Of a stretch of 29,069 nt of DNA, positions 6,836-14,872 are shown one piece after another. The stretch's first letter is position 1. Every line of letters starts with the position of its first letter. Both the position numbers and the translations under genes were made by a program. The notes under the pieces were generated by a model that saw nothing but the letters and a program-made list of their open reading frames with translations, did no database searches and was not told where the DNA came from. This DNA is from Oscillospiraceae bacterium (GTDB taxonomy: Bacteria; Bacillota; Clostridia; Oscillospirales; Ruminococcaceae). Where the stretch lies: the NCBI GenBank assembly GCA_015067125.1, contig SVNB01000005.1:1-29069 (forward strand). The letters run 5' to 3'.

Positions 6836-8671
6836 TTGGATAACCCAAGATTGCCGTATCTGCACGAAAAAACGCTTAGTCTTCCGATGGAACCCGGCGT
6901 CTATATTATGCACGACAAAAGCGGAAAGGTAATTTACGTCGGCAAGGCAAAAAAGCTTAAAAACCGCGTAACAAGCTATTTCCGCAACGTGGAAAAGCAC
7001 CTTCCCAAAGTTTATAAAATGGTGGAACACGTCCACGATTTTGAATACATCGTAACAGACAGCGAATTCGAAGCGCTTATTCTTGAATGCAGCCTGATAA
7101 AACAGTATTCGCCAAAATATAATATTCTGCTTAAAGACGATAAAGGATACAGCTATGTTCGGATTTCTCCGGGACCGTACAGCCGCCTTTCGGGCGTTTT
7201 GCAGAAAAATGATGACGGAGCGGAATATCTTGGCCCGTATATCAGTTCCTATGTTGTGCGCCAGACCGTGGCGGAAGCAAACAAGGCCTTTATGCTGCCA
7301 ACCTGCAGCAGAAAATTTCCTCAGGAATTCGGAAAGGCAAGACCGTGCCTTAATTACTATATCAAAAACTGTATGGGCGTTTGCCGTGGAAAAATTTCTG
7401 AACAGGACTACAACGAAACTCTGGAAGAAGCCATAGAATTCATCAAAGGCGGCAGCACAGCTTCTGTAGAAAAGCTTACGGAGCGAATGTTTGCCGCGGC
7501 GGAGGCGGAGGAGTTTGAACGTGCTGCAGCCCTGCGCGACAGAATAAAAGCCATAGAGGGTATTGCAAGCCGCCAGAAAGTGGTCTTTTCCAAGGTGAAG
7601 GAGCAGGACGTTGTTGCCGTTGCCAAAAGCGGCGAAAACTGCTGTGCTGTTGTGCTCAGCTTCCGGGGCGGAAGGCTTGTTGATAAAGAAGAATATATTC
7701 TTAAAGATTTTGGCACGGAACCTGCTTTTATAACGGAATTTTTACAGAGCTTTTACGCAGAAAGAACGGATATTCCCAAAGAAATCGCCCTGCACGAAAA
7801 ATGCGAGGATACGGAACTTCTGGAAAGGTGGCTTTCGGAAAAAGCCGGAAGAAAAGTTTCCATAACCGTTCCGCAAAAAGGCGAACGCAAACAGGTCACG
7901 GATATGGCCTATAACAACGCCGCGGAAAAGCTTTCTCACGAAAAATTCCGCACAAGCAAAGAAGTGGCTGTTCTTGACGAACTGGGCCGCCTGTTGGGAA
8001 TGGAGAAAGCTCCGGAAGTTATAGAAGCTTACGATATTTCCAACTTCGGGGCAGAAACGGTGGTAGGCGGCATGGTGGTCTACGAAAACGCCCGGCCGAA
8101 GAAAAGCGATTATAAAAAGTTTTCCATAAAAACCGCCGTTGCGCCGGATGACTATGCCTGTATGCGCGAAATGCTGGAACGCCGTTTTAATCATTATTTT
8201 GAGGAGCGGGAAAAAGGTACGGGCTTTGGCCGCCTGCCCGATCTGATTCTTTTGGACGGCGGCAAAGGCCACGTTGCGGCGGTGCAGGAGCTTTTTGACA
8301 GAATGGGCATAACCGTGCCGCTTTTCGGCATGGTAAAAGATGACCGCCACAGAACCAGGGCAATCGCGAAAAACGGCGGAGAAATAGCTATTTCTCCGGT
8401 AAAAGAGGTATTTAATTTTGTAACCGCCGTGCAGGACGAAGTTCACCGCTTTACCATCGGTTACAGCCGCCAGAAGCACGCCAAAACAAATTTTGAAATG
8501 CTGATAACAAAAGCGGAAGGCATAGGCCCAAAACGCGCCGCAGCACTGATGAAGCATTTTAAGACCATGAAGGCCATAAAAGCCGCAAGCGAAGAAGAAC
8601 TTGCTTCCGCTCCGGGAATGACCGCGGCGGCGGCAAAGGCCCTTAAAGACTTTCTTGCAGACGAAGAATAA
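6836..8671 (+). CDS. uvrC: UvrABC excinuclease subunit C
   Basis: The protein has 611 residues and starts at TTG 6836, with AAAGGAGG ending 9 nt upstream. The GIY-YIG nuclease domain is at the N-terminus (GVY 21-23, IYVGK 33-37). Four cysteines (C157, C171, C179, C183) match the spacing of the UvrC iron-sulfur ligands. A UVR motif lies at 211-245, the RNase H-like 5' nuclease domain begins near AYDISNFGAETVVGGMVV, and helix-hairpin-helix motifs near the C-terminus (GIGPKRAAALMKHF, then APGM). UvrC makes both incisions in nucleotide excision repair. The leader before it carries a repeat element. Confidence 0.96.
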   Translation: MDNPRLPYLHEKTLSLPMEPGVYIMHDKSGKVIYVGKAKKLKNRVTSYFRNVEKHLPKVYKMVEHVHDFEYIVTDSEFEALILECSLIKQYSPKYNILLKDDKGYSYVRISPGPYSRLSGVLQKNDDGAEYLGPYISSYVVRQTVAEANKAFMLPTCSRKFPQEFGKARPCLNYYIKNCMGVCRGKISEQDYNETLEEAIEFIKGGSTASVEKLTERMFAAAEAEEFERAAALRDRIKAIEGIASRQKVVFSKVKEQDVVAVAKSGENCCAVVLSFRGGRLVDKEEYILKDFGTEPAFITEFLQSFYAERTDIPKEIALHEKCEDTELLERWLSEKAGRKVSITVPQKGERKQVTDMAYNNAAEKLSHEKFRTSKEVAVLDELGRLLGMEKAPEVIEAYDISNFGAETVVGGMVVYENARPKKSDYKKFSIKTAVAPDDYACMREMLERRFNHYFEEREKGTGFGRLPDLILLDGGKGHVAAVQELFDRMGITVPLFGMVKDDRHRTRAIAKNGGEIAISPVKEVFNFVTAVQDEVHRFTIGYSRQKHAKTNFEMLITKAEGIGPKRAAALMKHFKTMKAIKAASEEELASAPGMTAAAAKALKDFLADEE

Positions 8672-8673
8672 CA

Positions 8674-8702
8674 TTGACATTTAAATCAAAAAATAGGATA
8701 AT
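8674..8702 (+). promoter_or_regulatory. Sigma-A promoter of rsmD-coaD
   Basis: TTGACA (8674-8679), 17 nt, GATAAT (8697-8702), located 2 nt after the uvrC stop and 27 nt before the rsmD ATG. No terminator separates uvrC from rsmD, so some read-through is possible. Confidence 0.82.
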
Positions 8703-8729
8703 ATAACTATCTTGTAACGGAGGTAATTT

Positions 8730-9275
8730 ATGAGAGTTATTACCGGATCTGCGAAGGGAAAACGCCTTGTAACACCGGAGGGAAGGGAAGTTACCCGCCC
8801 CACCGGAGAAAAAGTTAAAGAGGGCATTTTTTCTTCCATTCAGTTTCTTATAGAAGGCGCTGACGTGCTTGATTTGTTTGCGGGCAGCGGCCAGCTGGGA
8901 ATCGAAGCTCTTTCGCGCGGCGCAAGATCCTGTGTGTTTGTGGACAGCGCAAAAGTTGCCCAAAAGTGCATAACGGATAACCTTAAAAACTGCGGTTTTA
9001 CCGATATAGCAAAGCTTAAAACCGGCGATGCGCTGATGTATCTTTCCAGTGCGTTTGAAAGATTTGATATCGCTTTTCTGGATCCGCCCTATGCGGCGGA
9101 ACAGCTTCCGGTGGTGATTCCGGCGCTTTCCAAAGTTATGCGTCCGGGCGGCGTGGTGCTTTGCGAAACCGCAAAAAATATTGATCTTCCCGAAGAGATC
9201 GGAAAACTTGTTAAAGCAAAGGAATACCGCTATGGCAGCACAAAAGTGCTGATGTATAAATGCGGCGAGGATTGA
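8730..9275 (+). CDS. rsmD: 16S rRNA (guanine966-N2)-methyltransferase RsmD
   Basis: The protein has 181 residues. It starts MRVITGSAKGKRL as RsmD proteins do, has the SAM-binding motif LDLFAGSGQLGIEAL (47-61) and the catalytic DPPY (118-121). It methylates G966 of 16S rRNA during 30S assembly. Only 3 nt separate it from coaD, the usual Firmicute pairing. A CGGAGG ribosome binding site is present. Confidence 0.94.
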   Translation: MRVITGSAKGKRLVTPEGREVTRPTGEKVKEGIFSSIQFLIEGADVLDLFAGSGQLGIEALSRGARSCVFVDSAKVAQKCITDNLKNCGFTDIAKLKTGDALMYLSSAFERFDIAFLDPPYAAEQLPVVIPALSKVMRPGGVVLCETAKNIDLPEEIGKLVKAKEYRYGSTKVLMYKCGED

Positions 9276-9278
9276 CAG

Positions 9279-9755
9279 ATGAAAAAAGCAGTCTGCCCGG
9301 GCAGTTTTGATCCCATCACCAATGGGCACGTGGATATTATTAAAAGAGCGGCGGAGCTTTTTGACGAAGTGACCGTTCTTGTTGTTACAAATCCGGATAA
9401 AAAATGCGTTTTTTCTCCGGAAGAAAGATGCGCCCTTATTGAAAAAGCAACGGAAAATATTCCCGGAATAAAAGTTGACTTTTTCAGCGGACTTCTGGCA
9501 GATTACGTAAAGGATAACGGCATCTGCGCCATTGTTAAAGGAATTCGCTCCTCTTCGGATTTTGAGTATGAATTCCAGATGGCTCTTGCCAACAGAAGCC
9601 TTGCGCCCAATGCGGAAACGGTTTTTATCACCGCTGATCCGCAGAATATGTACGTCAGTTCCAGCCTTATCCGTCAGATAGCGACTTTTGGCGGAGATGT
9701 TTCGGATTTTGTTCCAAAGGCTATTGTTGAGGAAATTGAAAAAAGACTTAAATAA
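9279..9755 (+). CDS. coaD: Phosphopantetheine adenylyltransferase CoaD
   Basis: The protein has 158 residues, the normal length. The nucleotidyltransferase signature is GSFDPITNGHVDII, with TNGH at 14-17 as the (T/H)xGH motif; a SSSLIRQIA segment near the C-terminus corresponds to the ISSTxVR motif. It catalyses the penultimate step of coenzyme A synthesis. It is co-transcribed with rsmD. Confidence 0.96.
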   Translation: MKKAVCPGSFDPITNGHVDIIKRAAELFDEVTVLVVTNPDKKCVFSPEERCALIEKATENIPGIKVDFFSGLLADYVKDNGICAIVKGIRSSSDFEYEFQMALANRSLAPNAETVFITADPQNMYVSSSLIRQIATFGGDVSDFVPKAIVEEIEKRLK

Positions 9756-9775
9756 ACAGGGGAGGACATAAAATT

Positions 9776-10258
9776 ATGCCTATCGAAGAGATTCTTGATC
9801 AGCTTGACGAACTTATCGACCGTTCCTGGTCCCTTCCGCTTACCGGCGGACGCTGCGTTGTTGATGCGGACAAAGTGCGCGAACTTCTTGATGATGTTCG
9901 CCTTAATCTGCCTACCGAAATCAGACAGGCCCAGTCCATCGTAGCGGACCGTACCGCCATTGTGGAGGAAGCAAAAAAAGAGGCGGAAGCCATCATTGCC
10001 CGTGCGGAAAAACGCGCGGCCGCTCTTGTTGACGAAGAAGAAATTGTTCGCCAGAGCAAAAACAAAGCTGCCGAAATCACTCAGCAGGCACAGCAGCAAA
10101 GCCGCGAAATGCGCCAGTCCGCAAAGGATTTTGTTGACGGAATTCTTAAAAATACCGAAGAAACCCTTGCCGCTTCTCTTAACGAAGTAAAAGGCACCAG
10201 AGCTTCTTTCCGTCAGCAGCAGCAAAAGGCACAGACCGCGCAGCAGACACAGAAATAA
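9776..10258 (+). CDS. Coiled-coil protein of unknown function, ATP synthase b/DivIVA-like
   Basis: The protein has 160 residues and starts MPIEEILDQLDELIDRSW. The rest is a long, highly charged helix rich in Ala, Glu, Lys and Gln (about residues 50-150), ending in a Gln-rich tail. No membrane segment or catalytic motif is visible. Similar coiled-coil proteins, often labelled ATPase or DivIVA-like, occur next to coaD in Firmicutes. A structural or division-site role is possible but not shown. It is the last gene of the rsmD-coaD operon; a GGGGAGG ribosome binding site precedes it and a strong terminator follows. Confidence 0.75.
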   Translation: MPIEEILDQLDELIDRSWSLPLTGGRCVVDADKVRELLDDVRLNLPTEIRQAQSIVADRTAIVEEAKKEAEAIIARAEKRAAALVDEEEIVRQSKNKAAEITQQAQQQSREMRQSAKDFVDGILKNTEETLAASLNEVKGTRASFRQQQQKAQTAQQTQK

Positions 10259-10266
10259 CCCAAAAG

Positions 10267-10290
10267 GCGCCGCACAAGCGGCGCTTTTTT
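10267..10290 (+). terminator. Intrinsic terminator of the rsmD-coaD operon
   Basis: GCGCCGC (10267-10273) pairs with GCGGCGC (10278-10284) around ACAA, followed by six T (10285-10290). Confidence 0.93.
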
Positions 10291-10340
10291 ATAAGCTGAA
10301 AATCCCAACAGCTTACCACAAAAATATAAAAACAACCCCC

Positions 10341-10376
10341 AAAAACAGACTTTTTTGCACAAAAAAGTCTGTTTTT
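10341..10376. terminator. Perfect 16-bp palindrome, possible bidirectional terminator
   Basis: Positions 10341-10356 pair perfectly with 10361-10376 around a GCAC loop. The stem has five A at its base, CAGAC in the middle and six T near the loop, so it reads as a terminator on both strands. It is the main feature of the 333-nt gap 10259-10591, together with the terminator above and the dcw promoter below. Confidence 0.6.
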
Positions 10377-10482
10377 GTTTTTATTTAAAAAATCTCTCCA
10401 TTTTCTTCCACAATGCATGGAAAAAGCCGTTTTTTCGCATAAATATGCCAAAAAATTAATTTGTAAATTTTTAAAAATACTA

Positions 10483-10510
10483 TTGCATTTTCTGTATTTT
10501 GCGGTATAAT
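10483..10510 (+). promoter_or_regulatory. Promoter of the dcw cluster (mraZ promoter)
   Basis: TTGCAT (10483-10488), 16 nt, TATAAT (10505-10510). It lies 82 nt before mraZ, and the MraZ-type boxes start 10 nt downstream of the -10. Confidence 0.8.
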
Positions 10511-10519
10511 ATTCTTGAA

Positions 10520-10545
10520 GTGGTGAATTGTGGGTAAAGGTGGCT
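10520..10545 (+). promoter_or_regulatory. Three MraZ-type operator boxes
   Basis: GTGGTG, GTGGGT and GTGGCT start at 10520, 10530 and 10540, an exact 10-bp period (one helical turn), at the expected transcription start. MraZ proteins of E. coli and mycoplasmas bind tandem TGG-containing repeats of this spacing upstream of their own gene. This predicts autoregulation of the cluster by the first gene. Confidence 0.8.
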
Positions 10546-10591
10546 AAACTTTTCTAAAATTCATCAAAAAAACAGAAGGGGAGGGAAGACA

Positions 10592-11011
10592 ATGTTCATC
10601 GGCGAATTTTATCACAGCCTTGACGAAAAAGGCCGCGTTAATTTTCCGGCAAAGTTAAGAGAAGAACTTGGCGAACAGTTTGTTCTTACAAAAGGTCTTG
10701 ATGGCTGTCTTTCCGCCTATTCCATGGAAAAATGGGAATTTATAAGCGAAAAAGTTGCGGGCCTTCCACAGGCAAAGGCAAGGGATCTTAAACGCTTTAT
10801 GTTTTCTGCCGCAACCATCGTAAACCCCGATAAACAGGGCAGGGTGCTTGTAAGTCCCACTCTTCGCGCGTTCGCAAAAATTACAAAAGACATTGCGGTT
10901 ATCGGTGCTTCCGATCATGTTGAACTTTGGGACAGAGATACCTGGTTCGAGCTTAATTCCGGAATGAGTTCCGACGATATTGCCGCCGCGATGGACGAAC
11001 TTGGATTCTGA
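10592..11011 (+). CDS. mraZ: Transcriptional regulator MraZ
   Basis: The protein has 139 residues with two SpoVT/AbrB-like repeats: the first begins GEFYHSLDEKGRVNFPAKLRE, the second has NPDKQGRVLVSPTLRAFA. The ribosome binding site is GGGGAGGG. MraZ binds DNA as a ring-shaped oligomer and controls the dcw cluster; the three boxes in front of the gene fit this. The gap to rsmH is 10 nt. Confidence 0.96.
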   Translation: MFIGEFYHSLDEKGRVNFPAKLREELGEQFVLTKGLDGCLSAYSMEKWEFISEKVAGLPQAKARDLKRFMFSAATIVNPDKQGRVLVSPTLRAFAKITKDIAVIGASDHVELWDRDTWFELNSGMSSDDIAAAMDELGF

Positions 11012-11021
11012 GGTGCGGAAT

Positions 11022-11957
11022 ATGAGCGAACTTGAATTTAAACATATTTCCGTAATGCTTGATGAATGCATTGAACAGCTTGATATAAAACCGGACGGAA
11101 TTTATATAGACGGCACCGCGGGCGGAGCCGGACATTCCTCCGAAATTGCAAAACGCCTTACAACCGGAAGACTTATCGCCCTTGATAAAGACCCGGATGC
11201 AATAAAAACCGCGACCGAACGGCTCGCAAAATACCCTTGCGCCGAGGTTATTCGTTCCGACTTTGCAGAGATACCCGCAGTTCTCGACAGACTTGGAATA
11301 GAAAAGGCAGATGGAGTCCTGCTTGACCTCGGCGTAAGCTCCCACCAGCTTGATGCGGCGGAAAGAGGCTTCAGTTATCATAACGAAGCGCCTCTTGATA
11401 TGCGTATGAGCCAGGAGGGAACTTCTGCCTATGATATTGTAAACAATGCTTCCGGCGCGCAGCTTGCAAAAATTCTTTATGATTACGGAGAAGAAAAATT
11501 CACTCCAAGAATTGTAAACGCCATAGTTGATGCCAGAGCGGTAAAACCCATAGAAACCACCACCGAGCTTGCGGAAATTGTTAAAAACGCATACCCAGCA
11601 GCCGCCAGAAGGGGCGGCGGACACCCCGCGCGCCAGACTTTTCAGGCTCTGAGGATCGCCACAAATGGTGAACTTGACCGTCTTGCGGAGGCTTTGGACA
11701 GAGTGTTCGAAAGGCTTGCTCCCGGCGGAAGATTTGCGATAATCACCTTCCATTCGTTAGAGGACAGAATGGTCAAACGCGCCTTTGCGGAATATACAAA
11801 AGGCTGCACCTGTCCGCCGGAATTTCCGGTTTGCGTATGCGGAAAGACCCCGCGGGGAAAACTTACTACAAGAAAACCCATCGAGCCTTCCAAAGAAGAG
11901 CTTGAATATAACCACAGAAGCAGAAGCGCAAAATTGCGTGTAATAGAAAAACTTTGA
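11022..11957 (+). CDS. rsmH: 16S rRNA (cytosine1402-N4)-methyltransferase RsmH
   Basis: The protein has 311 residues. ATG 11022 follows GAGG and gives the family N-terminus FKHISVMLDE; the in-frame ATG at 10980 lies inside mraZ. The SAM motif is DGTAGGAGHS (30-39), and LLDLGVSSHQLDAAERGFSY is the RsmH signature. A C-terminal TRKPIEPSKEELEYN...SAKLRVIEK completes it. It methylates C1402 in the ribosomal P site together with RsmI. It is the usual second gene of the dcw cluster. Confidence 0.96.
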   Translation: MSELEFKHISVMLDECIEQLDIKPDGIYIDGTAGGAGHSSEIAKRLTTGRLIALDKDPDAIKTATERLAKYPCAEVIRSDFAEIPAVLDRLGIEKADGVLLDLGVSSHQLDAAERGFSYHNEAPLDMRMSQEGTSAYDIVNNASGAQLAKILYDYGEEKFTPRIVNAIVDARAVKPIETTTELAEIVKNAYPAAARRGGGHPARQTFQALRIATNGELDRLAEALDRVFERLAPGGRFAIITFHSLEDRMVKRAFAEYTKGCTCPPEFPVCVCGKTPRGKLTTRKPIEPSKEELEYNHRSRSAKLRVIEKL

Positions 11958-11992
11958 GTTTGAGGAATGAAAAATTTGAGGAGGGAAACGTT

Positions 11993-12496
11993 TTGCAGGC
12001 AGAGATTATATTTGATGCAAGTAATAATTATAATCTTGAAAATTTTGCCGCAAAAACAGCCGTTGAACACGATAAGGAACTGCGTACGCGTTCGCTGCGG
12101 CTTATAAAAAACCGCCGTGCAGAAAAAACCGTGGCACCGGTAAGAATTATTCTTGGTGCCGCGGTGGTGATTGCTGTTTGCATAGCGATGATTTACAGCC
12201 AGGTGGTTCTTACAGAACTTACCAACGAGGTTGGATTTTATGAAAACCAGATAGCGGATCTGAATACAGAATATATAAGACTTCAGGGCGAGCTGGAAGC
12301 CAGCACCTCCATAAAAACTTTGGAAGAAGCCGCCGAAAATGAACTTGGCCTTGCAAAAATAGATTCCAGCCAGGTGGAATACGTTAACCTTACGGGTATG
12401 GACGAAATATCCGTTGCCCACACCGGAGGAAAATATCTTGTGCAGCAATACTGGAACAGATTTGTTGAATTTATTTTGGAATACCTGCCCTTTTGA
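11993..12496 (+). CDS. ftsL: FtsL-like septum protein (FtsL/DivIC family)
   Basis: The protein has 167 residues from TTG 11993, which has GAGGAGGG 7 nt upstream; the in-frame TTG at 11954 overlaps rsmH and has no such site. It has a bitopic layout: a cytoplasmic N-terminus rich in Arg and Lys, one membrane span (about 51-72), a short coiled coil (73-105), and the DivIC/FtsL-like segment EEAAENELGLAKID. Sequence identity in this family is low, so the call rests on topology and on the position between rsmH and the PBP gene. It would form the FtsL-DivIC-DivIB complex that activates septal synthesis. Confidence 0.82.
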   Translation: MQAEIIFDASNNYNLENFAAKTAVEHDKELRTRSLRLIKNRRAEKTVAPVRIILGAAVVIAVCIAMIYSQVVLTELTNEVGFYENQIADLNTEYIRLQGELEASTSIKTLEEAAENELGLAKIDSSQVEYVNLTGMDEISVAHTGGKYLVQQYWNRFVEFILEYLPF

Positions 12497-12515
12497 GTTA
12501 ATAATATAAAGAAGT

Positions 12516-12581
12516 AGCGCCGCTGCGTTTGAGGAATAGCGGCGCTGTCTTCATAATTGGGGATATGCCCGAAAAAGGGCA
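12516..12581 (+). other. Two stem-loops between ftsL and the PBP gene
   Basis: AGCGCCGCT (12516-12524) pairs with AGCGGCGCT (12538-12546) around a 13-nt loop. A smaller TGCCC/GGGCA hairpin follows at 12566-12581. Neither has a proper T-run. They may tune expression of the downstream part of the cluster. Confidence 0.55.
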
Positions 12582-12615
12582 AAAACTTGGTGAAAGGAGA
12601 AAATAGTGCGGAAAA

Positions 12616-14838
12616 ATGAGTAAATCACCAAGCGCTGTTATAAAAACAAGAATACTTCTGGCCTGCATTGCCGTTTGCTTTGTGGGTTTTTCAATACTTT
12701 TTGCAAGGCTTTTTCAGCTTATGATTCTGGATTCCGAAGAGTACCAGCGTCAGGCGGCGGAAAACCAGCTTAAAGTAACAACCATAGCTGCAAACCGCGG
12801 TTCCATATATGACCGCAACGGCAACAAGCTTGCCATGAGTACCACCGCATGGACGGTATGCGTTTCTCCAAAGGAAATTAAAAACGAAAACGAAAAAGCT
12901 CTTATAATCTCCGGCCTTTCGGAAATTCTTGGCACAAACCAGGACTACATAAGAGAAAAATGCGAAAGAAACAACTACTATCAGGTAATAAAAACCAGAA
13001 TAGGCAAGGACCTTGCGGAAGAAGTCACCGCCTTTGCAAGCAACAACGGCATAAAGGCGATTTATCTGCAAGAGGACGTTTCGCGCAAATATCCTTATGA
13101 AAATTTTGCTTCCACCGTAATAGGCTTTGTTAACGATGAAAACATCGGCGCATACGGTCTGGAATCTTTCTATAACGGAATTTTAAGCGGCACTGCCGGA
13201 AAACTTGTTTCCGCAAAGGATTCCTGGGGACAGGATATGCCTTTTGAGCACGATGAACTTTATTCTTCCGAAGACGGCAACAGCATCCAGACCACCCTTG
13301 ATGAGGGCATTCAGTATTTTGTTGAAAAGCACCTGGAACTTGCCGTAAAGGAACATTCTGTGCGCGAACGCGGCGCCTGCATTGTTATGGACGTAAATAC
13401 CGGCGCCATTCTTGCAATGGCAACAAAAGGCGATTTTGACCCCAACGCACACACGGTTCTGCCGGAATCCGTAAAAGAAGAAATTCTTAAACTTCCGGAA
13501 GACGAACAGGGCGAAGCCACTTTGCAGGCACAGTATGCCATGTGGAGAAACAAAACCATTTCCGACCCGTACGAACCCGGTTCCGTATTCAAAATAATCA
13601 CCCTTGCGGCGGCTTTGGACAGCAACACCAGCACCCTTGGAGATCATTTTACCTGCATTGGTTATGCCAACGTTGCGGACAGAAAAATTTCCTGCTGGCA
13701 AAACCGCGGCCACGGCGACCAGACCCTTGCGGATGCGGTACAGAATTCCTGCAACCCTGCGTTTATAGAAATAGGCCTGCGCATGGGTGTGGAAAATTTT
13801 GAAAACTACTTCGAAGCCTTCGGCCTTACCGAAAAAACCGGAATCGACCTTCCGGGTGAAGCAACAAGTATTTATTATTCCGACGGAATGACGGAAATCA
13901 ACCTTGCTTCCAGTTCCTTCGGCCAGACCTTTAAGGTAACGCCTATTCAGCTTGTAACTGCGGTTTCCGCCGCGGTAAACGGAGGAAATCTTTATAAACC
14001 GTATGTTGTTTCCAAAGTAATTTCCGAAGACGGAAGCATCGTGGAAGAATATGAACCCACTCTTGTGCGCCAGGTAATTTCGGAAGAAACTTCAAAAACC
14101 GTAAGAGAGATCCTTGAAACCGTTGTAAGCGATGGTTCCGGACGCACTGCCGCAGTTCCCGGATATAAAATCGGCGGTAAAACCGGTACTTCCGAAAAAC
14201 TGGATAAAGTCAGCGAAGAAGGAGAAGTTGAAAATTACGTTTCTTCCTTCCTTGCGGTTGCTCCGGCCTATGATCCGCAGATAGTTGTTCTTCTTCTGCT
14301 GGACGAAGCCCAGATGGAAAACCCCTATGGTTCCGTTGTTGCGGCACCTGTTGTCGGCGCAATGCTTGCGGATATTCTTCCCTATATGGGAATAGAACCC
14401 AACTATACGGAAGCGGAGCTTGAAGCCATGACCGGAAAAGTAAAAGACGTTACCGGCCAGCTTGTTCACGATGCCATGACCACCCTGCGTATTCAGGGAT
14501 ATTCCGTAACCGTTGTGGGCGAAGGTACCACCGTTGTTGCCCAGTCGCCGGAAGCAAAATCCCTGCTTGATGCAGGCGGCACCATTACCCTTTATACAGA
14601 CGAAAGCCTTATCCCGAAGGAGATAGAAGTTCCCAACGTTGAGGGTATGAGCGTTACCGAAGTAAACAACGCCATAATCGGAGCGGGCCTGCGCCTTAAA
14701 CTGATAGGCGTTTCCGAATCCGCCACGGACCAGGTGGCATACAGCCAGACCCCTGCTGCCGGAGAAAAAGTTATGCCGGGAACTATAATAGAGGTTTCCT
14801 TTACCATCAATACAGAAGAGCCGGAAGAAAACGGCTGA
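12616..14838 (+). CDS. Class B penicillin-binding protein (FtsI/SpoVD type) with two PASTA domains
   Basis: The protein has 740 residues: a short N-tail, one membrane anchor (about 11-34), a PBP dimerisation region with ANRGSIYDRNG (59-70), then the transpeptidase domain with SxxK S323-VF-K326, SxN S378-C-N380 and KTG 522-524. Two PASTA domains follow (about 609-661 and 670-731), starting at VKDVTG and IEVPNVEGM. It crosslinks septal or cortex peptidoglycan with FtsW/SpoVE. PBP2B/PBP2x-type division enzymes carry two PASTA domains and SpoVD one, but which role it plays is not decidable here. The start is odd: the best ribosome binding site, AAAGGAG (12593-12599), is 16 nt from ATG 12616 and an in-frame TAG lies between them. 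Confidence 0.93.
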   Translation: MSKSPSAVIKTRILLACIAVCFVGFSILFARLFQLMILDSEEYQRQAAENQLKVTTIAANRGSIYDRNGNKLAMSTTAWTVCVSPKEIKNENEKALIISGLSEILGTNQDYIREKCERNNYYQVIKTRIGKDLAEEVTAFASNNGIKAIYLQEDVSRKYPYENFASTVIGFVNDENIGAYGLESFYNGILSGTAGKLVSAKDSWGQDMPFEHDELYSSEDGNSIQTTLDEGIQYFVEKHLELAVKEHSVRERGACIVMDVNTGAILAMATKGDFDPNAHTVLPESVKEEILKLPEDEQGEATLQAQYAMWRNKTISDPYEPGSVFKIITLAAALDSNTSTLGDHFTCIGYANVADRKISCWQNRGHGDQTLADAVQNSCNPAFIEIGLRMGVENFENYFEAFGLTEKTGIDLPGEATSIYYSDGMTEINLASSSFGQTFKVTPIQLVTAVSAAVNGGNLYKPYVVSKVISEDGSIVEEYEPTLVRQVISEETSKTVREILETVVSDGSGRTAAVPGYKIGGKTGTSEKLDKVSEEGEVENYVSSFLAVAPAYDPQIVVLLLLDEAQMENPYGSVVAAPVVGAMLADILPYMGIEPNYTEAELEAMTGKVKDVTGQLVHDAMTTLRIQGYSVTVVGEGTTVVAQSPEAKSLLDAGGTITLYTDESLIPKEIEVPNVEGMSVTEVNNAIIGAGLRLKLIGVSESATDQVAYSQTPAAGEKVMPGTIIEVSFTINTEEPEENG

Positions 14839-14872
14839 TATCAATAAATTTGTTTTATCGGAGGTGATCCCT

